Positions 8,708-15,550 of a DNA stretch of 47,214 nt are shown here, in pieces (the stretch's first letter is position 1; each line of letters begins with the position of its first letter). The position numbers were made by a program, and so were the translations under genes. The DNA is from CAYJMQ01 sp964371555 (GTDB taxonomy: Bacteria; Bdellovibrionota; JACOXK01; 2-02-FULL-40-11). The stretch spans positions 1 to 47,214 of the forward strand of contig CAYJMQ010000010.1 in the NCBI GenBank assembly GCA_964371555.1. Reading direction: 5' to 3'. The notes under the pieces were generated by a model. The model saw nothing but the letters and a program-made list of their open reading frames with translations, was not told the DNA's origin and made no database searches.

Positions 8708-8996
8708 AAGAAAAAATATCATTAGATCAGCAGATGAATTAGGGAAAGCTTTTGGTTTATCCGCTGTAGATACCGCAGAAATGGAATTTCGTTCAGAGAT
8801 AACGGTTTCTTTAACTAAAATTATTCAAAAGGGACGTCTCACACATGCTGAGATTGCCAAACGTGCAAGGACATCCCGTACAAGAGTCACTGCCATTGCC
8901 AATGGCAATACTCAGGGAATTTCAACTGATGTACTTATTCGTGTTTTAGCGGCTACAGGTCATAAAGCCAATATTGAAATCAAAAAAGCAGCTTAA
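8700..8996 (+). CDS. higA: HigA-type XRE-family antitoxin
   Basis: The 98-residue protein carries a helix-turn-helix of the XRE/HTH_37 type in its second half (RLTHAEIAKRARTSRTRVTAIANGN). A short N-terminal arm precedes it, and it ends in the HKANIEIKKAA tail common to this antitoxin group. The ribosome site AAGGAGA (8687-8693) lies within the end of the toxin gene. It should bind the toxin and repress the shared promoter at 8346-8374. Translational coupling through the 8-bp overlap would keep the two products in balance. Confidence 0.85.
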   Translation: MAKRKNIIRSADELGKAFGLSAVDTAEMEFRSEITVSLTKIIQKGRLTHAEIAKRARTSRTRVTAIANGNTQGISTDVLIRVLAATGHKANIEIKKAA

Positions 8997-9189
8997 TAAA
9001 AAACTTTTTCGGGGTGTTAAAATTACGAAAATTACAAATCGGTATAGATGAGTGCAAGTTGACAAAACTGACAACAAAAAAAGAATTTTTGAGTGGATAA
9101 TCACTGTGCGAAAATTAGCACGATTTTAGCACAGTCGCCTATTTCTCAGAAAGTCCATGATTGCTAAGTTATTGAAAATACTGTGTTTT
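8997..9189. other. AT-rich intergenic region with an imperfect hairpin
   Basis: No gene is seen. An inverted repeat pairs 9105-9115 (TGTGCGAAAAT) with 9123-9133 (ATTTTAGCACA), with one mismatch and a 7-base loop. It also contains a direct repeat of TTAGCAC. It could be a terminator-like or element-end structure. The region must supply the promoter of the intact tRNA-Val, but no strong -35/-10 pair was found. Confidence 0.4.
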
Positions 9190-9261
9190 GGGCGATTAGC
9201 TCAGCGGTAGAGCGCTGCCTTCACACGGCAGAGGTCGAAGGTTCGAAACCTTCATCGCCCA
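9190..9261 (+). tRNA. tRNA-Val (anticodon CAC)
   Basis: A complete cloverleaf can be drawn. The acceptor stem GGGCGAT pairs with ATCGCCC, the D arm is GCTC/GAGC, and the anticodon stem CTGCC/GGCAG holds the loop TTCACAC. The T arm GAAGG-TTCGAAA-CCTTC and discriminator A follow. The anticodon is CAC, reading GTG (valine). No 3' CCA is encoded. The first 37 bases repeat exactly at 8125-8161. Confidence 0.95.
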
Positions 9262-9290
9262 TATTTTTTTGCCTTTAGGCAAAAAAATAT
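9261..9290. repeat. Perfect hairpin immediately after tRNA-Val
   Basis: A 13-bp perfect stem (9261-9273 with 9278-9290) encloses a TTTA loop. The stem is GCC/GGC next to the loop and A/T-rich outside. The T run comes before the stem rather than after it, so it is not a standard intrinsic terminator, although it could help end tRNA transcription. Confidence 0.6.
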
Positions 9291-9305
9291 GGACCTTTTC
9301 AAAGA

Positions 9306-9330
9306 GCAAACAGTCCAGTGGACTGTTTGC
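9306..9330. repeat. 25-bp perfect palindrome
   Basis: GCAAACAGTCCA (9306-9317), a single G, then TGGACTGTTTGC (9319-9330) give a 12-bp perfect inverted repeat. It lies between the tRNA and the DUF547 gene. Such a long perfect palindrome suggests a repeat-family member or a protein-binding site. A few bases later, around 9333-9367, is a stretch loosely like a decayed tRNA 3' half (GGTTTCGAATACC and a terminal ACCACCA). Confidence 0.6.
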
Positions 9331-9385
9331 GACGAAAGAAGGTTTCGAATACCGGAGGCGACCACCAGTGATTTGCCCCAAAGAT

Positions 9386-10234
9386 TCATCCCCCAACGGA
9401 CCAGTTAAAACGTTTGAAGCGGATCTTGATTTTGGGATCCATTAAAGGGATACGATAGGGGCGGTCAAATTGAATATATTTCTTTAGAAAACTCAAGATA
9501 ATTTTCTCATCGATTGCCCGATTGCCAGCCATAATTTCAGGATCGAAATATTGCTTCGGCAGGGGATCGGTTGCCCATTCCTTGAGCCACCACTCGATCA
9601 ATTTAGGAAAAATGATGAATTTTCTATTTTGATTGATCATGGAATTGTCCCTCACATAAATGTGAATAGCCTCATCCAGATTCCTAAATTGATTGTCAAG
9701 GGAGAAGAAGCGGACTTGAGGACCATCCTTGGCTCCCATATAGAGGCAGAAAGGAATTCTCAAATCCTTAAATTCTTTTTTTAGAATCTCGTTTCGAATC
9801 TGGTTTATTGTTCTTTTTTTATTAAAAATCTCAAGCTCGGGGAGATCAAAGAGTTTTTTCAGGGGGGCGCTGAAATACCGGTTTGATTTTACCGGATAGT
9901 GATCTGAAATAACTTTTATAACATACAGATTGTGGAGATTAATCCAGAATGCGAGACGTTCCTCAGATGAGAGTTGCTCATATGATGACAGAGGCATTCC
10001 CGTTAATTTATTGAGGATTCTCTGGCAATAATTTTTATAATATTTGTCATTAAAAAAAACAGATGAAGGCCTTCCGGACGGACCTATTTCCATGATATAG
10101 TTTTTTAGTTCCAAAAGTACGGATTTTAAATCATACGCTGTTTTTTCTGCCATGACCGTACGAAAACAGAGGGACAAAAACAGAAAAAAAACAAGACCCG
10201 AAATGGATGCCGAAATGGATAATCGATGCCTCAT
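9386..10234 (-). CDS. DUF547-family exported protein
   Basis: The ATG at 10234 is preferred over an in-frame TTG at 10243; it gives 282 residues. A signal peptide or N-terminal anchor comes first (RHRLSISAS followed by a hydrophobic SGLVFFLFLSLCF stretch). The body matches DUF547: LAFWINLHNLYVIKVI near residue 100 is the most conserved block, followed by the IPFCLYMGA and VRFFSLDNQFRNLDEAI regions. The reaction of DUF547 proteins is unknown; some are predicted to have a thiol-peptidase-like fold. A -10 element TATAAT (10249-10254) sits only 15 bases before the ATG. It is divergent from the glycosyltransferase gene. Confidence 0.8.
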   Translation of the reverse strand: MRHRLSISASISGLVFFLFLSLCFRTVMAEKTAYDLKSVLLELKNYIMEIGPSGRPSSVFFNDKYYKNYCQRILNKLTGMPLSSYEQLSSEERLAFWINLHNLYVIKVISDHYPVKSNRYFSAPLKKLFDLPELEIFNKKRTINQIRNEILKKEFKDLRIPFCLYMGAKDGPQVRFFSLDNQFRNLDEAIHIYVRDNSMINQNRKFIIFPKLIEWWLKEWATDPLPKQYFDPEIMAGNRAIDEKIILSFLKKYIQFDRPYRIPLMDPKIKIRFKRFNWSVGG

Positions 10235-10248
10235 AAGAATCAAATTGC

Positions 10249-10278
10249 ATTATAGTTTATAACGATATTAAATTACAA
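10249..10278 (-). promoter_or_regulatory. Candidate promoter of the DUF547 gene
   Basis: On the minus strand TTGTAA (10273-10278), an 18-bp spacer and TATAAT (10249-10254) precede the gene. The transcription start would be near 10242, leaving a leader of about 8 bases before ATG 10234, too short for a normal ribosome-binding site. Confidence 0.5.
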
Positions 10279-10303
10279 CTTGTTGCTTTTAAAAAGGTTT
10301 TTT

Positions 10304-11488
10304 GTGATTCGGGCGCTTTATATTACTTACGATGGTTTATCGGATCCTTTGGGGCAATCCCAGATTCTGCCATATCTTAAAAGACTGGCAAAAAACCGGA
10401 CGGTTCATTGGACGATTTTGAGTTTTGAAAAAGATATTTCGGCAGATGTTATTGTTTCCATCGAAAAGGAACTTTCTTCATCTGGAATAGAATGGCTAAA
10501 AACGCCCTACCATAGGGCCATTCCCTTCATCTCCAAAGTTTATGATCTTATTTCTGGAATCGTAAAAGTCTTTCGATCCGGCAGGCGTTATGATGTGATT
10601 CATGCCAGGAGCTACGTTGCCGCATTTCTTTCAATTTTTTTTAAAAAAAAATATCGCTCAAAATTCATTTTCGACATGCGCGGTTTTTGGCCTGAAGAGA
10701 GAGTCGATGGCGGGCTTTGGAAAAAAAACGGGATTCTTTTCAAAATATCGAAATTTTCCGAAAAAAGGTTTCTGAAATCCGCTGAACATGTGGTTGTGTT
10801 AACGGAAAAAGCCAAAAAAGAATTAATGCGGGGGGCGCGATATCCCATTCCGAAAGCCGTTTCTGTCATTCCCACCTGTGTTGACACCGAGAGATTTAAT
10901 CCATCGGCAAGGGCAAAGGAAATTCGTCCTTATTCTTTTTGTTATTCCGGCTCTGTCGGAACATGGTATTGCCTGCCGGAGATGATCGAATTTATCTCTT
11001 TTTTGAGGGGAAAAAATCTCCCCGCGACGCTTCATTTCATTATTAACGAATTTTCCCTGAAAAATATCTCTTCTCAAATTTATTCAATGATTCATTTGAA
11101 AGATTTTTTATCATTGGAATCTTCTTCTTATGACGCTCTTGCGCTCAAACTTGGCCAATTTCAATTTGGGTTCTATTTTATCAGGCCTTGTTATTCGAAA
11201 ACGTCGTCTTGTCCGACAAAATTGGCCGAATTTCTTGCGATGGGCATGCCGGTGATTACAAACCGCGGCATCGGGGATTGCGATCAATGGATTGAAAAGG
11301 AAGGGCTCGGTGTTTTGGTTGACGACTTTACGCCTCAGGCATATCTCAAGGCCTTTAAAGACATGGAGACTTTGCTAAAAGATCCCGAAGTCATGGGGCG
11401 CTGTGTTCGTTTTGTGAAAAAGAACTTATCGCTGGAGACCGCGGCAACACGCTATGAAGAAATCTATCAGAGGCTTTTAAGCGGATGA
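10304..11488 (+). CDS. Glycosyltransferase family 4 (GT-B fold)
   Basis: Starting at GTG 10304, which has AAAAAGG upstream, the protein is 394 residues; an upstream TTG at 10280 is less likely. The N-terminus IRALYITYDGLSDPLGQSQ is the typical first beta-strand and loop of GT4 enzymes. The C-terminal half has the donor-binding pattern KTSSCPTKLAEFLAMGMPVITNRG, including the usual Lys and Glu. It should transfer a sugar from a nucleotide donor during polysaccharide or glycolipid assembly at the cytoplasmic face of the membrane. The sugar and acceptor cannot be read. Its last 22 bp overlap the convergent FTR1 gene. No other polysaccharide genes are adjacent. Confidence 0.85.
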   Translation: MIRALYITYDGLSDPLGQSQILPYLKRLAKNRTVHWTILSFEKDISADVIVSIEKELSSSGIEWLKTPYHRAIPFISKVYDLISGIVKVFRSGRRYDVIHARSYVAAFLSIFFKKKYRSKFIFDMRGFWPEERVDGGLWKKNGILFKISKFSEKRFLKSAEHVVVLTEKAKKELMRGARYPIPKAVSVIPTCVDTERFNPSARAKEIRPYSFCYSGSVGTWYCLPEMIEFISFLRGKNLPATLHFIINEFSLKNISSQIYSMIHLKDFLSLESSSYDALALKLGQFQFGFYFIRPCYSKTSSCPTKLAEFLAMGMPVITNRGIGDCDQWIEKEGLGVLVDDFTPQAYLKAFKDMETLLKDPEVMGRCVRFVKKNLSLETAATRYEEIYQRLLSG

Positions 11489-13296
11489 TTCGACCGTTGC
11501 CGGGTATAGAACCAGATAGCGACGCAAAGGATGAGCACAAGCGCTTGTGAGAGAAATGTTTCAAGCGTGGGGTAGAATCCAACAAGGTCGAGGCGAAAAG
11601 GAATGGGTGAGGGGGAGATGGAGAGTATCCCCGTTTCCTGAAGCGCGTGGAGTCCTTTGCCGGTAAGGATAATGGCAAGAACGACCATAATGAGAGAAGT
11701 TATTCCAAAAAGCCTGCGAATCGGAAGGCGGTTACTGAATTTTAAGAAAACAAGAGCCAGAGCGAATACAACCATGAATGCGCTGATGACACCCGAAAGC
11801 ATCGCCATCCCGGTCCCCCCCTCAAGCCAGACTGCGCGAAGGAAAAGAACCGTTTCAAATGCTTCCCGGAAAACTGCGATGAAAGAGATCATCCCAAGCG
11901 CCAGGAGATTTCCTGTTCCAAGCGCCGATTTTATCCGGTCATCTATAAAGGCCTTCCATCTTTCGATTTCAGTTTTTCTGTGCAGCCAAAATCCGAGATA
12001 GAGCAGAACCAGAACCGCAAATAACGATGTGACCGCTTCCATCGTTTCACGCTGGGCGCCGCTCATCCCCATCAGCCATCCTGAAAAGAACCACGCGATG
12101 AGTCCTACAAAAATGGCAGCAAGCCACCCGCCATGGACCCAGCGCCTTGCTGCGACAGCGTTTGTTGCGCGAAGCACGGAAAGAAGCGCGATGATAATCA
12201 GAACCGCCTCGAAGCCTTCCCGCACAATGATACCTGCGGACATCAGAAAGGTGAGCGATCCCGAGGTCGGTTTTTCGAGTAATAGCTTTTCAATCCTTTC
12301 AATGGTTCCATGTGTTTTATCAATAGATGCGCGAAGCTTTGCCAACGGTTCTCTGGCATCGATCAGTTTGCGAACCTCGATCATCCGCGCCTCAATATCG
12401 GAGATTGTTTCAGGATGATTTGCGCGGAGTTTTGCCTCCATCGGTTCAATTCCATCGAGGTAAGCGGCGAGCGCTTTCTTTTTGGCGAGATCGGGATGGC
12501 CGGTCTCGTAATGTTCGAGCGCTTCCTGAAGAAGGCTTTTTGCGATAGGCAGAGAACTAAACCCGCGGTTGTTATTCGAATCAGCCGAGGCAAAGAGGGA
12601 GGTGTGAGAATCATCGAGATGACGGAGAGAGACGACATAAAACGCAACATCCCAGACATCTTCGTCTGAGAATTGGTGAAATGGGGTCATCGGTGTGCCT
12701 GGAATTCCAAGACGGATGGTGTTAAACGCCTGAAACGGGGTCATCGAACCCATGATTTCCGGGTCCCGAAAACTGGTCGGCCTTGGTTTCAACTGAGAGG
12801 CGGCGGGGCCGTTTCCATCCCCCCGAATGCCGTGGCAGGAGATACAGTTTTTTTGATAAATCAGAGCCCCGTGGGAAAGATTTGGCAACTGTGACGGACT
12901 GACTTGAAGTTTGGTAAACTTTATGATCTCAGCCTGGATTTCGCGCGCAAGTCTGGAAACAGCGGCAGCCTCCTCCTTGGAAGAAATGAGGCTTTTGAGT
13001 TCTTCTAATTTTATTTTGACGCTGCTGTTTTGACTGGAGATCTCAAGAGAGTGATATTGCCGAATTGCCTCGTTAATAAATTCAACCTGTTCTTCATATT
13101 CAAAAGTATCAATAATTTTTCCCTTCGAAACCGAAAGGCCGTAGTCTTTGGCAAGGTAATCGAGAATGTGGACAACAAAGCGGGCATCTGAATTTTGTTT
13201 TGGATTTTGAGAAAAAGAGAAGGACGAAAACAAAGAAAAAAAGACAACCACTAATGTCGCCATGAATGAATTTTTTGCGCTTTTGCATTGGTTCAT
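11467..13296 (-). CDS. Cytochrome c / FTR1-family iron permease fusion
   Basis: The 609-residue protein has a signal peptide (residues 1-30) and a periplasmic helical stretch. A c-type cytochrome domain follows, with haem motif CISCH at residues 151-155 and a likely distal Met in GTPMTPF. A further helical region leads to a seven-helix FTR1 permease. Both iron-ligand motifs, REGFE (359-363) and REAFE (477-481), are intact. FTR1 permeases import ferric iron delivered from ferrous iron by an oxidase; in bacterial fusions the haem domain is thought to take that redox role. The gene overlaps the fur stop as ATGA, so it is co-transcribed behind the Fur box and should be made under iron limitation. 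Confidence 0.93.
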   Translation of the reverse strand: MNQCKSAKNSFMATLVVVFFSLFSSFSFSQNPKQNSDARFVVHILDYLAKDYGLSVSKGKIIDTFEYEEQVEFINEAIRQYHSLEISSQNSSVKIKLEELKSLISSKEEAAAVSRLAREIQAEIIKFTKLQVSPSQLPNLSHGALIYQKNCISCHGIRGDGNGPAASQLKPRPTSFRDPEIMGSMTPFQAFNTIRLGIPGTPMTPFHQFSDEDVWDVAFYVVSLRHLDDSHTSLFASADSNNNRGFSSLPIAKSLLQEALEHYETGHPDLAKKKALAAYLDGIEPMEAKLRANHPETISDIEARMIEVRKLIDAREPLAKLRASIDKTHGTIERIEKLLLEKPTSGSLTFLMSAGIIVREGFEAVLIIIALLSVLRATNAVAARRWVHGGWLAAIFVGLIAWFFSGWLMGMSGAQRETMEAVTSLFAVLVLLYLGFWLHRKTEIERWKAFIDDRIKSALGTGNLLALGMISFIAVFREAFETVLFLRAVWLEGGTGMAMLSGVISAFMVVFALALVFLKFSNRLPIRRLFGITSLIMVVLAIILTGKGLHALQETGILSISPSPIPFRLDLVGFYPTLETFLSQALVLILCVAIWFYTRQRSNHPLKSL

Positions 13297-13748
13297 CTTT
13301 TACATCTCCCGCAATGTCCATATAATTCGTGTTTATGATGGGTAAGCGTGAATTTATATTTTTTCGCGATCCCTTCCTGAATTTTTTCAATGTCATCATT
13401 TTCGAATTCAACAATTTTACTGCATCTTATGCAGATCAGATGATCGTGGTGAGTGTCCGGGTGGTGGGGTTCATACAGCGCCTGGCGGCTGCCAAAGTGT
13501 CTCTCTGAAGCGATGCCGCATTCTTTGAGAAGCTTCATGGTTCGGTAGACCGTTGCATAGCCGATACGGGGATTTTTTTCTTTTACTTTTCTATAAAGCG
13601 AATCGATGCCGACGTGTTCTTTGATCTTAAGAAAAGTTTCAATAACCGCGTCGCGCTGTACAGTTGCTTTCAACCCCCTTGCCGAAAGAAATTCCTTGAG
13701 ACGCAGCGCATTTTTACTTTCCGGGGCTGATACAGATTTGGGTTGCAC
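13293..13748 (-). CDS. fur: Fur-family metalloregulator
   Basis: The 151-residue protein has a winged-helix N-terminus (GLKATVQRDAVIETF, then the recognition helix region GYATVYRTMKLL). Its metal-binding C-terminus includes HHDHLICIRC and CGRC. Cysteines 106, 109, 146 and 149 fit the structural zinc site. The Fur box directly upstream and the coupled FTR1 permease point to iron sensing rather than peroxide (PerR) or zinc (Zur) sensing. The start is GTG 13748. No ATG is available nearby, and the predicted transcription start is only about three bases upstream. Confidence 0.92.
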   Translation of the reverse strand: MQPKSVSAPESKNALRLKEFLSARGLKATVQRDAVIETFLKIKEHVGIDSLYRKVKEKNPRIGYATVYRTMKLLKECGIASERHFGSRQALYEPHHPDTHHDHLICIRCSKIVEFENDDIEKIQEGIAKKYKFTLTHHKHELYGHCGRCKR

Positions 13749-13752
13749 GATT

Positions 13753-13771
13753 GATATTGATTATCAATATC
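13753..13771. promoter_or_regulatory. Fur box (perfect 19-bp palindrome)
   Basis: GATATTGAT-T-ATCAATATC is a perfect 9-1-9 palindrome closely matching the classic Fur box consensus GATAATGATAATCATTATC. It covers the -10 and part of the spacer of the fur promoter (TTGACA at 13781-13786, 17-bp spacer, TAATCA at 13758-13763, minus strand). Binding would block transcription of fur and the iron permease. Confidence 0.85.
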
Positions 13772-13794
13772 GAACGTGGTTGTCAAGCGTGCCA

Positions 13795-14724
13795 TTAATT
13801 TTCAATGACCGATTCCAGATACTTCTCACATTCCATGGCCGCCATACATCCCGATCCCGCGGCTGTAACCGCCTGTTTGTAGAAATGATCCTGAACATCC
13901 CCCGCCGCAAAAACACCGGGAATATTCGTTTGGGTTTTTCCCGGAACCACGTCAATGTACTTATTTTCCTTGAGTTTGAGCTGTCCCTCAAAAAGTTTTG
14001 TATTTGGGGTATGGCCAATGGCCACAAAAAATCCTTCACATTCGAGGTTGGAAAGTTGGTTGCTTTTCAGGTTTTTTACTTTAAGTCCCGTGACGGAGTC
14101 TTGACCCAATACATCTTGGACAACAGAATCCCAGAGAAAAGAGATCTTTGGATTTTTAAATGCCCGCTCCTGCATTATTTTTGAAGCCCGAAGCTTATCC
14201 CGACGATGAATCACGGTCACCTGAGAGGCAAATTTCGTTAAAAAAATCGCTTCTTCAACGGCGCTATCCCCCCCGCCGGCAACGGCAACTTCCGATCCTT
14301 TAAAAAAAGCGCCATCACACGTTGCGCAGGTCGAAACTCCTTTTCCCATGAGTCTCTTTTCATTTTCCAGATCCAGAAGATTCGCGGATGCCCCGGTAGC
14401 AATAATGACAGAGCGCGCTTCAAATTTTTTTTCTTCAACCCAGACGGTAAAGGGATTTTTCGAAAAGTCGGTTCTCGTCACATCTTCTGTCAGAAAGCGC
14501 GAGCCAAATCGTTCGGCCTGCTTTCTGAAAACGGCGATCAGTTCCGGACCGAGAATTCCATCTGGAAAACCGGGATAATTTTCGACATCGGTTGTGAGCA
14601 TCAGCTGCCCTCCCGCCTGATACCCTTCGATGACCAGTGGATTTAAGTTTGCTCTTGAGGTATAAATGGCCGCCGTTAACCCCGCACAGGCAGATCCGAT
14701 GATGATGACATTTTCTGTGGACAT
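13795..14724 (-). CDS. trxB: Thioredoxin-disulfide reductase
   Basis: From ATG 14724 the protein is 309 residues, the usual TrxB size; an upstream TTG or GTG would add a non-homologous tail. The FAD motif VIIIGSACAGLTAAIY replaces the common GSGPAG with GSACAG, which keeps the last Gly. The redox site CATC is at residues 133-136 (STCATCDGAFF). The NADPH motif AVAGGGDSAVEEA follows, and the C-terminal FAD motif is GVFAAGDVQD. It reduces thioredoxin with NADPH in the cytoplasm. It lies just downstream of the fur promoter region and is divergent from the pseudouridine synthase gene, with starts overlapping or nearly so. Confidence 0.93.
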   Translation of the reverse strand: MSTENVIIIGSACAGLTAAIYTSRANLNPLVIEGYQAGGQLMLTTDVENYPGFPDGILGPELIAVFRKQAERFGSRFLTEDVTRTDFSKNPFTVWVEEKKFEARSVIIATGASANLLDLENEKRLMGKGVSTCATCDGAFFKGSEVAVAGGGDSAVEEAIFLTKFASQVTVIHRRDKLRASKIMQERAFKNPKISFLWDSVVQDVLGQDSVTGLKVKNLKSNQLSNLECEGFFVAIGHTPNTKLFEGQLKLKENKYIDVVPGKTQTNIPGVFAAGDVQDHFYKQAVTAAGSGCMAAMECEKYLESVIEN

Positions 14725-15550
14725 AAGAAAAAATGATACTAATGTTTCCGGCGCGTTTGTCAAAAGAAAAAGAATTCTTTATGAGGATGAAGAACTTCTT
14801 GTTTTGAATAAACGTTCTGGCGAGCTCGTCATTCCGGGTCGTTGGCCGGGTCGTTGGGAGAAAGGAGAGGAGAGATCTCTCCCCGCTCTTATCGAACAAT
14901 TGAACAAGAGATACGGTAAAATCTATGTTGTTCATCGCCTTGATCGCGATACCTCAGGCATTCTGCTCTTTGCGAAAACAGCAGAGGCGCATCGAAAAAT
15001 GTCACAGGCTTTTGAAAACCGGAAAGTTAAAAAAACATATTATGGACTTATTCATGGTCAGCTGAAAAAAGATCGTGGAACTATTTCAAAACCGCTTGCC
15101 CCCTGCAGAAAGAATCCGGGCCGAATGATCGTTGATAGATATGGCGGCAAACACTCCGAAACAGAGATTCAGGTCATCGAGCGATGGGGCGATTACAGCT
15201 GGCTTGAAATTCATCCCCTGACTGGAAGGACCCATCAGATTCGCCTCCATTTGGCATCCATCGGTCACCCGCTCGTAGGCGATCCCCTCTATGGGTTGAT
15301 GGAGGACAGCATCTATCTTTCTGATTTAATGGCCAATCTAGAGGCCGGTCTAAAAAAGAAATACAAAACGAAAAAAGAGGAGAAAGAAAAACCGCTCCTT
15401 TCCAGACTCGCGCTGCATGCGGCCAGGCTTGAATTCATCCACCCTGTTTCTGGCGAGCCGCTTGCCATTGAAGCCCCCCTTGCCAAAGATCTCAAGGCAG
15501 CGAGAACTCAGCTAAACCTCCTGATGACAATACGGCTTAAGAAACTCTAA
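14717..15550 (+). CDS. RluA-family 23S rRNA/tRNA pseudouridine synthase
   Basis: The catalytic block VVHRLDRDTSGILLFAKT contains the active-site Asp (residue 76 from this start). GRTHQIRLHLASIGHPLVGDPLYG is the second family signature. The N-terminus is hard to place: the homologous part begins at KRKRILYEDEELLVLNK. The nearest in-frame standard start is GTG 14717, which overlaps the divergent trxB start by 8 bp; ATGs at 14699-14707 would run deeper into trxB. The protein is about 277 residues and has no S4 domain, which fits RluA/RluC-like small enzymes. The target uridine is not predictable. Its last 39 bp overlap the convergent GAPDH-like gene. Confidence 0.85.
   Translation: MDIRKNDTNVSGAFVKRKRILYEDEELLVLNKRSGELVIPGRWPGRWEKGEERSLPALIEQLNKRYGKIYVVHRLDRDTSGILLFAKTAEAHRKMSQAFENRKVKKTYYGLIHGQLKKDRGTISKPLAPCRKNPGRMIVDRYGGKHSETEIQVIERWGDYSWLEIHPLTGRTHQIRLHLASIGHPLVGDPLYGLMEDSIYLSDLMANLEAGLKKKYKTKKEEKEKPLLSRLALHAARLEFIHPVSGEPLAIEAPLAKDLKAARTQLNLLMTIRLKKL

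Larger units (their letters stand above)
8125..9226 (+). mobile_element. Putative tRNA-Val-flanked micro-element carrying a toxin-antitoxin pair
   Basis: A segment with a period of 1,065 bp lies between two exact 37-bp copies of the tRNA-Val 5' half (8125-8161 and 9190-9226). It holds only a HigB/HigA-type pair and AT-rich sequence, visibly richer in A+T than the flanking genes. No integrase or transposase is present. The geometry fits integration at the anticodon loop with the element restoring the 5' half of the tRNA. It also fits a decayed remnant of a larger island, or an illegitimate duplication. The boundaries are seen in the sequence; mobility is inferred. Confidence 0.5.

Noticed and set aside
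8258..8722. 154-residue minus-strand frame over the toxin gene
   Set aside because: The plus strand encodes a clear HigB-type toxin with a consensus promoter; the antisense frame has no recognisable features.
8863..8950. Phage repressor suggesting a prophage
   Set aside because: The helix-turn-helix belongs to an antitoxin directly coupled to a toxin; no phage structural or integrase genes are present.
9196..9396. 66-residue minus-strand frame across tRNA-Val
   Set aside because: It contains SNLRPLPCEGSALPLS, the well-known false peptide read from the antisense of tRNA genes.
13606..14184. 192-residue plus-strand frame over fur and trxB
   Set aside because: It crosses two well-supported genes and the Fur-controlled promoter on the opposite strand.
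14435..14935. 166-residue minus-strand frame spanning trxB and the pseudouridine synthase start
   Set aside because: It overlaps two conserved genes in another frame and shows no family motifs.
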